Shown one piece after another: positions 57,787-64,000 of a stretch of DNA of 64,000 nucleotides. Source of the DNA: an uncultured Pelagibacteraceae bacterium (GTDB lineage Bacteria; Pseudomonadota; Alphaproteobacteria; Pelagibacterales; Pelagibacteraceae); contig CACBHY010000004.1 of assembly GCA_902539165.1 (NCBI GenBank), positions 62,001-126,000 of the forward strand, written 5' to 3'. How positions within the stretch are numbered: position 1 is the first letter of the stretch; every line of letters starts with the position of its first letter. The notes under the pieces were generated by a model. It did no database searches, was not told where the DNA came from, and was given only the letters and a program-made list of their open reading frames with translations. The position numbers were made by a program, and so were the translations under genes.

Positions 57787-59819
57787 TTTATTCTTTTTTG
57801 GTACCTTAACCATCCTGGACTTCTGGTTCCCTCCTCAGCTTCAAAATCTTGGTTGAATTCAAAATCCTCTTCAGTATTTACTTCTTCATCAAAAAAAGAA
57901 TTTTTTTCTAAATTTTTTTCTGGTAACTCTTCGATAAATCTTGACGCCATACTATCAATCCAGTCACCTTGATAAAATCTGTTCATTGAAAATGAAATTA
58001 TAGCCTTTTGTTTTGCTCTAGTAATCCCAACATAAGCAAGCCTTCTTTCCTCTTCGAGGCCTTTTTGGCCCTTTTCTTCAATAGATTTTTGATGCGGGAA
58101 TAATCCTTCTTCCCACCCGGGTAAAAAAACCACATCAAATTCTAAACCTTTTGCTGCGTGCATTGTCATCATATTAACTTTTTCCCCATTCCATTCCTGA
58201 TCTACTGAGGTTGCAAGTGAGACATGTTCTAAAAAACTTTCCAAAGTATCAAATTCTTTCATAGCACTTAGTAACTCCTTGATATTCTCTAGTCTGTTTT
58301 CGTTATCTAAATTTTTTTTATTTTTAAGCATTGCTGAATAACCCGACTCATCCATTACAATTTGTAATAATTTGACATGATTTGATTTTTTAACTTTCAA
58401 ATCATTTCTCCATTTATTTAAGGAATTAATAAAAAAACTCAAACCAATTTTAGCTTTTGGCTTAATAAGATTTTGTTCTAACATCTTAATTGATGATCTT
58501 TCTAAATTTAAATTATTTTCTTTTGAAAATTCATGAATGTTTTTAAGGGTACTATTTCCTATTGCTCTTTTTGGGTTGTTTACGATCCTTTCAAAAGCTA
58601 AATCATCTTTTTCTTGATGAATTAATCTTAAATAAGCGATGCAATCTTTAATTTCTGCTCTTTCATAAAATTTAGTTCCTCCTAAAATTCTATAAGGCAT
58701 CCCAATTTTAAGAAACCTTTCTTCAAATTCCCGAGTTTGAAAAATGGCTCTAACCAGAATTGCAACATTATTGTATGTAAATTTTTTTTTGATTTTTTTT
58801 TCTATTTCATCTGAAACCCCAATAGCTTCATCTTTTCCATTTTTAAAACAGTTTAATTGAACCAAATCTCCTTCTTCCATTGTTGTAGTCAATGTTTTAC
58901 CAACTCGATTTTGATTGTTTGCAATCAGATTAGAAGCTACAGATAAAATATTCTGTGATGATCTGTAATTTTGTTGAAGTCTTATAACTTTCGTATTTTT
59001 ATAAACTTGATCGAATTCAAGAAAATTTTTAATCTCAGCACCTCGCCAACTATAGATAGATTGATCATCATCTCCAACACAACATATATTTTTATTCTTT
59101 TCAGATAAAAGATTAAGCCACCTACTTTGAATAAAATTTGTATCTTGATATTCGTCAACAAGAATGTATTTAAAGTTTTTAGAATAAATTTCTCTTATAT
59201 CAGAATAATTTTCTAAGATTTTAACTGTGTGTAGAATTAAATCACCAAAGTCACATGAATTTAAATCAGTTAATTTTTGTTGATAAATTTTATACAAGGG
59301 CAAGATAGTTTTTTCATAAATATCTTTTTTGTTAATAACTACTTCAGAAGGATAATATCCTTTGTTTTTCCAACGATCTATAATTGCTAATATAAATCTT
59401 GGTGATAATTGTTTAATGTCTACATTCTCAGCTTTACAAATATTTTTAATCAATCTTATTTGATCATCAGAATCTATAATTGTAAAATTTGAATTTAGGT
59501 TTGCAGCTGATGCGTGTTTTCTAAGCAGTTTTGCACAAATTGAATGAAAGGTTCCAAGCCAAGAAAGTCCAATTGCAGCAGAACCTAAAATATTGCTTAC
59601 TCTATTTTGCATTTCTTTTGCTGCTTTATTTGTAAAAGTTACTGCTAAAATTTGATTAGGAAATGCTTTTTTTTCTTTAATAATATTGGCAATTCTAGAG
59701 GTCAAAACTTTAGTTTTACCTGAACCAGCGCCAGCAACAATTAAAAGTGGACCATCTAGGTGTAATACAGCCTCTTTTTGAGGTCCATTCAAATTTTCCA
59801 GATAATCTTTGTTTATCAT
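57783..59819 (-). CDS. uvrD: UvrD/PcrA-type DNA helicase
   Basis: Superfamily 1A 3'-5' helicase for excision and mismatch repair; 678 residues. Motifs seen: Q motif LNGPQKEAVLH, Walker A VAGAGSGKTKVL, motif Ia AVTFTNKAAKEM, Walker B VDEYQDTN, motif III CVGDDDQSIYSWRGA, motif IV QNYRSSQNIL, motif V TMHAAKGLEFDVVFL and motif VI RRLAYVGITRAKQ. It is 4-nt coupled to pepP. The acidic C-terminal end resembles that of alphaproteobacterial UvrD proteins. Confidence 0.96.
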   Translation of the reverse strand: MINKDYLENLNGPQKEAVLHLDGPLLIVAGAGSGKTKVLTSRIANIIKEKKAFPNQILAVTFTNKAAKEMQNRVSNILGSAAIGLSWLGTFHSICAKLLRKHASAANLNSNFTIIDSDDQIRLIKNICKAENVDIKQLSPRFILAIIDRWKNKGYYPSEVVINKKDIYEKTILPLYKIYQQKLTDLNSCDFGDLILHTVKILENYSDIREIYSKNFKYILVDEYQDTNFIQSRWLNLLSEKNKNICCVGDDDQSIYSWRGAEIKNFLEFDQVYKNTKVIRLQQNYRSSQNILSVASNLIANNQNRVGKTLTTTMEEGDLVQLNCFKNGKDEAIGVSDEIEKKIKKKFTYNNVAILVRAIFQTREFEERFLKIGMPYRILGGTKFYERAEIKDCIAYLRLIHQEKDDLAFERIVNNPKRAIGNSTLKNIHEFSKENNLNLERSSIKMLEQNLIKPKAKIGLSFFINSLNKWRNDLKVKKSNHVKLLQIVMDESGYSAMLKNKKNLDNENRLENIKELLSAMKEFDTLESFLEHVSLATSVDQEWNGEKVNMMTMHAAKGLEFDVVFLPGWEEGLFPHQKSIEEKGQKGLEEERRLAYVGITRAKQKAIISFSMNRFYQGDWIDSMASRFIEELPEKNLEKNSFFDEEVNTEEDFEFNQDFEAEEGTRSPGWLRYQKRIK

Positions 59820-59853
59820 TTAAAATAATACTTTATAAGATTGCTTGATTAAA

Positions 59854-61344
59854 ATGACCAAGCCAAACTCATTTGTTAAAAATTTAAAAAAAATTAATAA
59901 ATCAATTAATAGTCTATTAGAGCGAAATTTAAACAAGTTAAATTTTGATAATTTAAAAATTTTAGTAAGCAATAATAAATTTATCCTTACATTTGTCGCA
60001 CTTTTTTTTTTATTTGTTTCTTACCTATTAGTGCCAACTTTTTATAAACAGGGTGATATTTCTAAAGAATTAAAAAATGAACTGCTAAATAAATTCAACT
60101 TAGATTTTACATTTACTCAAAAGTTAGATTATAATTTTTTTCCAAGACCACATTTTGTGAGTAGAGAGTCTTCTATTATTAAATATCAAAACAAAATTGC
60201 AGATATAGATAAATTAAAAATTTATGTTTCTTTAGATTATTTGTTTTCTTTAAAGAATATTAATATTAATGAAGTAATTCTTGAGAATACAAATTTTGAA
60301 TTAAATATTAAAAATAGAGATTTCTTTATCAAACTTTTAGATAACAAATTTTTAGATGCTAAATTAAATATTAAAAATAGTAATATTTTTTTTAGGGACT
60401 CAGAGAATGAAATTTTATTTATCAATATAATAAAGAATTTAAAATATTATTATGACCCAAACGAATTAAAAAATATTCTTTACTCAGAAAATGAAATATT
60501 TAATGTTCCATTTTCTCTAGAAGTAGTCAATCATAAAGATGAAACAAAATTATATACTAAGTTAGATCTTAATTTTGCAAAATTACAAATCGAAAATTTA
60601 TTTAATTATAAAGATGATATTAAATCAGGCTCTGCAACCATATTATTAAATTCAGATAAAAGCTTAATAAATTATAAAACTAATAAAAATTTTCTTGAAT
60701 TTGACTATTCCAATGAATTAGAAAATAAAAAATTTTTTTATAAAGGAAAATTAAATTTTAAACCTTTTTATTCTTCGCTTGAAGGTGATACGGAAGAAAT
60801 AAATTTTTCATATCTATTTGATACAAATGCAATTATTGCTGAATTATTAAAAACTGAAATTTTTAATAATAAAAATATAGACTTTAAATTAAATATCAAT
60901 GCCAATAAGATTAAGAATTACTGGAATTTTACAAATCTTTTTTTAAAATCTAAAATTCAAGAGGGCTTAATTGACATAGATGATACCAAAATAGAATGGA
61001 AAGATAATTCACTTATAAAATTAACCGATACATTAATTTTTGTTAGGGATGGCAAACTGTTTTTAGAAGGAAAATCAAAAATAAAGATTACAAATGCTAA
61101 AAATATTTATAAATTTTTGTTAACACCTAAAAATTTTAGAAAAAATATAAAAACAATTGATTTAAGTTTTTCTTATTCATTTGATGAAAAAGGATTAATT
61201 CTTAATGATATTATGATTGACGGAAAATATAATCAAATAGTTAACAGTAAATTAAAAAATGTTTATTTTCGTGGTTCAAGTAGGCAAAATAAAATATTTT
61301 TAAAAAATATGATTAATGATTTACTTAAATCTTACTCTGGATAG
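59854..61344 (+). CDS. AsmA-like membrane-anchored protein
   Basis: About 496 residues with one N-terminal membrane segment (about 43-65) and a long, beta-rich, Asn/Lys-rich periplasmic part. The region after the anchor (YLLVPTFYKQGDISKELKNELLNKFNLDF...YNFFPRPHFVSRESSIIKY) has the AsmA pattern of residues that define its repeating-groove start, and a second AsmA-like domain is near the C-terminus. AsmA/TamB-type proteins move phospholipids to the outer membrane; the function here is inferred from that family. I prefer the ATG at 59854 over the TTG at 59845. The end overlaps fumC by 13 nt. Confidence 0.62.
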   Translation: MTKPNSFVKNLKKINKSINSLLERNLNKLNFDNLKILVSNNKFILTFVALFFLFVSYLLVPTFYKQGDISKELKNELLNKFNLDFTFTQKLDYNFFPRPHFVSRESSIIKYQNKIADIDKLKIYVSLDYLFSLKNININEVILENTNFELNIKNRDFFIKLLDNKFLDAKLNIKNSNIFFRDSENEILFINIIKNLKYYYDPNELKNILYSENEIFNVPFSLEVVNHKDETKLYTKLDLNFAKLQIENLFNYKDDIKSGSATILLNSDKSLINYKTNKNFLEFDYSNELENKKFFYKGKLNFKPFYSSLEGDTEEINFSYLFDTNAIIAELLKTEIFNNKNIDFKLNINANKIKNYWNFTNLFLKSKIQEGLIDIDDTKIEWKDNSLIKLTDTLIFVRDGKLFLEGKSKIKITNAKNIYKFLLTPKNFRKNIKTIDLSFSYSFDEKGLILNDIMIDGKYNQIVNSKLKNVYFRGSSRQNKIFLKNMINDLLKSYSG

Positions 61345-62720
61345 ATCATCTTTTTAGGATCAACTATTTTTTTATAATCTTTTTCCGTGATTAGCCCTGT
61401 TTTTAATGTTTCATATTTTAGAGTGGTATTGTTTTTAAGTGCAGTCTTTGCAATTTTAGCAGCGTTGTCATAACCTATTTGGGGTGCTAGTGCTGTAACA
61501 AGCATTAAAGAATTATCTAAGTGCTCCTGAATTTTCCTCTTATTCGCTTTTATTCCCTTAACACAATAAAGAGCAAAATTTTTGGTACTGTCAGCTATTA
61601 GATCTATCGATTGCAAAATATTATGTGCAATCAAAGGTTTAAAAACATTCAATTCAAAATGCCCATGAGATCCAGCCATTGTTATGCCATTGTGGTTTCC
61701 AATAACTTTTACACAAACCATTGTAACAGCTTCACATTGTGTAGGGTTAACTTTACCTGGCATAATTGATGACCCGGGTTCATTTTCTGGTAGTATTAAT
61801 TCTCCATAACCGGCTCTAGGACCTGATCCTAAAAATCTAATATCATTAGATATTTTCATTAAAGCTACCGCACAAGTATTCAAAGTTCCTGAAAAATTAA
61901 CTATTGCATCATGCGCTGCAAGTTCAGCAAATTTATTTGGTGCAGGTTTGAATTTTATTTTTGTATATTTTGCGATCTCTTTTACTATTTTTTTATCAAA
62001 GTTTTTTTTAGAATTTATTCCTGTTCCAACTGCTGTTCCGCCTTGAGCAAGAAAAAAAATTTCCTTTAAGGCATATTCAATTCTTTCGATACTTTTTTTA
62101 ACTTGAGTATGATAACCTGAAAATTCTTGACCTAAAGAGAGAGGAGTTGCATCTTGAAGATGGGTTCGCCCAATTTTTACTATGTTTTTGAATTCTTTAG
62201 ATTTTCTATTTATTTCTTTTTCTAAAATCTTTAAGTTTGGTAGTAATTTATTTAAGGTTTCTTTTGCAACGGAAATATGCATTGCAGTTGGAAAAACATC
62301 ATTTGTAGATTGTGATTTGTTTACATGATCATTTGGATGAACAGGTTTCTTTGATCCTTTTTTTCCACCCATCATTTCTATCGCACGATTAGCAATAACT
62401 TCATTAACATTCATATTTGTTTGTGTTCCAGAACCTGTTTGCCAGACTTTTAATGGGAAATTGTCATCTAACTTACCTTTAATTACTTCATCTGAAGCTC
62501 TAATAATTGCTTTAGAAATTTTGTTATCAATTAATTTATCTTTTGCATGAACTATTGCTGCAGATCTTTTAATGATCGCAATAGATTTGATGATGGAAAT
62601 ATTTACTAAAATTTTACCAATATTAAAAAATTTATTAGATCTTTGGGTAGATGCTCCCCATAATTTATCATTAGGAACATTGACACCCCCAATGCTATCG
62701 AATTCTTTTCTTAATTTCAT
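61332..62720 (-). CDS. fumC: Fumarate hydratase, class II
   Basis: Iron-independent fumarase of the TCA cycle; 462 residues, the family norm. Signatures: WGASTQRS, GSGTQTNMNVNEVIANRA, HVNKSQSTNDVFPTAMHI, GRTHLQDATPLSLGQEFSG with the catalytic His, and the fumarase-type loop GSSIMPGKVNPTQCE. Both the active-site Ser loop and His are present. Divergent from the MazG-type gene with 67 bp between starts. Confidence 0.97.
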   Translation of the reverse strand: MKLRKEFDSIGGVNVPNDKLWGASTQRSNKFFNIGKILVNISIIKSIAIIKRSAAIVHAKDKLIDNKISKAIIRASDEVIKGKLDDNFPLKVWQTGSGTQTNMNVNEVIANRAIEMMGGKKGSKKPVHPNDHVNKSQSTNDVFPTAMHISVAKETLNKLLPNLKILEKEINRKSKEFKNIVKIGRTHLQDATPLSLGQEFSGYHTQVKKSIERIEYALKEIFFLAQGGTAVGTGINSKKNFDKKIVKEIAKYTKIKFKPAPNKFAELAAHDAIVNFSGTLNTCAVALMKISNDIRFLGSGPRAGYGELILPENEPGSSIMPGKVNPTQCEAVTMVCVKVIGNHNGITMAGSHGHFELNVFKPLIAHNILQSIDLIADSTKNFALYCVKGIKANKRKIQEHLDNSLMLVTALAPQIGYDNAAKIAKTALKNNTTLKYETLKTGLITEKDYKKIVDPKKMIYPE

Positions 62721-62787
62721 TGATTAATTTCTAAGTTACAAATAATTATAAATATACAATAAATTATTAAAAACATACAGGAGCAAT

Positions 62788-63159
62788 ATGTCGAATTTTA
62801 GCAAAGTAGGAACTTTCATGAAAACTTTTGGCCAAGAAGTCAAATTAAAGCCTTCATTTAGTACAGACAAAATTAATAAATTAAGGATAGATCTTATTAA
62901 GGAGGAATTAGAAGAACTAACAGATGCTATGAGTAAACATGATTTATTAGAAGTAGCTGATGCTTTAACCGATATTTTGTATGTTACTTATGGGGCAGGG
63001 CACGCATTTGGAATTGACTTAGATAAATGTTTTGAAGAGGTTCAAAATTCAAACATGAGTAAGTTAGATGAAAATGGAAAACCTATATTCAATGATGCGG
63101 GGAAAGTGATGAAAGGACCAAATTATTTCAAACCCGATCTTTCTAAATTTGTATATTAA
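62788..63159 (+). CDS. MazG-like NTP pyrophosphohydrolase (all-alpha)
   Basis: A 123-residue all-alpha NTP pyrophosphatase (PRA-PH/MazG-like). The metal site shows as KEELEEL (E-x2-E type) and DALTDILYVTYG (D-x2-D). The C-terminal GKPIFNDAGKVMKGPNYFKPDL is seen in a conserved small subgroup. The substrate, a non-canonical or surplus nucleotide, is unknown. The start is fixed by AGGAG at 62779-62783, one of the few strong Shine-Dalgarno sequences in the window. It converges on nadC with a 4-nt overlap. Confidence 0.8.
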   Translation: MSNFSKVGTFMKTFGQEVKLKPSFSTDKINKLRIDLIKEELEELTDAMSKHDLLEVADALTDILYVTYGAGHAFGIDLDKCFEEVQNSNMSKLDENGKPIFNDAGKVMKGPNYFKPDLSKFVY

Positions 63160-63989
63160 ATTTCTAATTTTAGATCGACTGCTGGAGCGCTATGAGTAAT
63201 AGATCCAACAGAAATTCTATTAACGCCAGTTCCTGCAACAGACTTTACTGTTCTTAAACTTATATTTCCTGAAGCTTCAGTTTCATAATGTTTATATGAT
63301 ATTTTGACTCCTTGTCTCAAACTTTTAATGCTCATATTATCAAATAATACTGTATTAAATTTAAGTCCCATTATTGATTTTAATTGATTGAGATTGTCTA
63401 CTTCGACTGTAATTTTTCTACCCTTTTTATTTTTAATAGCTTTAGAAACTAAAGTTTTTAAATCAGAACTAGCTATATGGTTGTCTTTAATTAAATATTC
63501 ATCACTTAAATTAAATCGATGATTTGTTCCACCCCCTAATTTAACAGCATATTTTTGTATCACTCTTAAATTTGGAATAGTTTTTCTTGTACAACAAATT
63601 TTAGTTTTTTTTCCAGCTAGTGTACAAAATTGATTAGTTTTAGTTGCTATACCAGATATGTGAGATAAAAAATTTAGTGCAACTCTTTCAGCAATTAATA
63701 TATTTTTTGCTTTTCCTTTAACTAAAGCAATAAGAGAACCTCTTTTTACCTTTGAACCATCTTTCTTTTTGATTATAAATCTAATTTTATTGTCAATTAG
63801 CGCAAAAGCTTGCTTTGCAAACAATAATCCACCAATAATTGCTTTTTCATTTGATAAAAGTTTAACAGTTATAATTTTATCATTTTTAACTAAACTTGAA
63901 GTTATATCCCCAGAAGGATAGAGATCCTCATTTAATGCAAGCTTAACGGTATTGCGAATAAATTCTTTGCTAAGTTTAATTTTTGACAC
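63156..63989 (-). CDS. nadC: Nicotinate-nucleotide pyrophosphorylase (quinolinate phosphoribosyltransferase)
   Basis: Converts quinolinate and PRPP to nicotinate mononucleotide in de novo NAD synthesis; 277 residues. Seen: EDLYPSGDITS near the N-terminus, the substrate-binding RVALNFLSHISGIATKT, TRKTIPNLR, KYAVKLGGGTNHR, IKDNH and VDNLNQL, then SVGSITHSAPAVDLKLEI. It starts at GTG (63989), immediately preceded by an in-frame TAA, which may be the end of an upstream gene (nadB or nadA are common partners) outside the window. Confidence 0.96.
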   Translation of the reverse strand: MSKIKLSKEFIRNTVKLALNEDLYPSGDITSSLVKNDKIITVKLLSNEKAIIGGLLFAKQAFALIDNKIRFIIKKKDGSKVKRGSLIALVKGKAKNILIAERVALNFLSHISGIATKTNQFCTLAGKKTKICCTRKTIPNLRVIQKYAVKLGGGTNHRFNLSDEYLIKDNHIASSDLKTLVSKAIKNKKGRKITVEVDNLNQLKSIMGLKFNTVLFDNMSIKSLRQGVKISYKHYETEASGNISLRTVKSVAGTGVNRISVGSITHSAPAVDLKLEI

Positions 63990-64000
63990 TTATTATCTGC

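Overview
The window is a compact, very AT-rich (roughly 30% G+C by eye) bacterial chromosome segment. Gene content and order point to an alphaproteobacterium of the SAR11/Pelagibacterales type: a petP/petR-like MarR + OmpR + histidine kinase operon, prs-rplY-pth-ychF, a mitochondrial-fission ELM1 homologue, carA opposite yqeY-dnaG-rpoD, and a dcw cluster that runs into lpxC-bamD-ligA. Intergenic spaces are tiny, most neighbouring genes overlap, and there are no insertion sequences, prophage genes or CRISPR arrays. The taxonomic call is inference from gene content; no rRNA is present.

Layout. 1-5738 (minus): lgt, a MidA-like methyltransferase, pgeF, prs, rplY, pth and a ychF cut by the window edge. 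5771-8401: ubiK, then a MarR / response regulator / sensor kinase operon. 8473-15090: ilvE facing an operon in which both excinuclease subunits (uvrB, uvrC) are interleaved with two pterin/folate genes and pgsA. 15127-23542: aspartate aminotransferase, three Rossmann-fold oxidoreductases, trxB, ELM1-like and 2OG-oxygenase genes, and a divergent Anbu peptidase / ATP-grasp pair. 23547-32410: carB-carA, then yqeY-dnaG-rpoD with two tRNA genes at the 3' end. 32422-35055: mlaC-mlaA, an amidase and the RNase P RNA.

35303-56121 is one uninterrupted plus-strand run of 18 genes for division and envelope synthesis: mraZ, ftsZ, rsmH, ftsL, ftsI, a murE-murF fusion, mraY, murD, ftsW, murG, murC, murB, ddl, ftsQ, a reduced ftsA, lpxC, bamD, ligA. 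Its promoter shows three 10-bp-spaced MraZ-type boxes overlapping the -10. 56104-63989 holds pepP, uvrD, an AsmA-like gene, fumC, a MazG-type pyrophosphohydrolase and nadC.

The most interesting points are these: ftsZ has moved from its usual place after ftsA to second in the cluster, directly behind mraZ; the protein in the ftsA slot keeps only subdomains 1A/1C and the C-terminal membrane helix and has lost the rest of the actin-like ATPase; a tRNA-Val(GAC) has intact stems but non-canonical D and T loops and starts 4 nt after rpoD; and the Anbu peptidase/ATP-grasp pair stands without its usual partners and shares an intergenic 12-bp inverted repeat. No wholly new multi-gene system was found; the reduced, rewired FtsZ/FtsA arrangement is the best candidate for undescribed biology.
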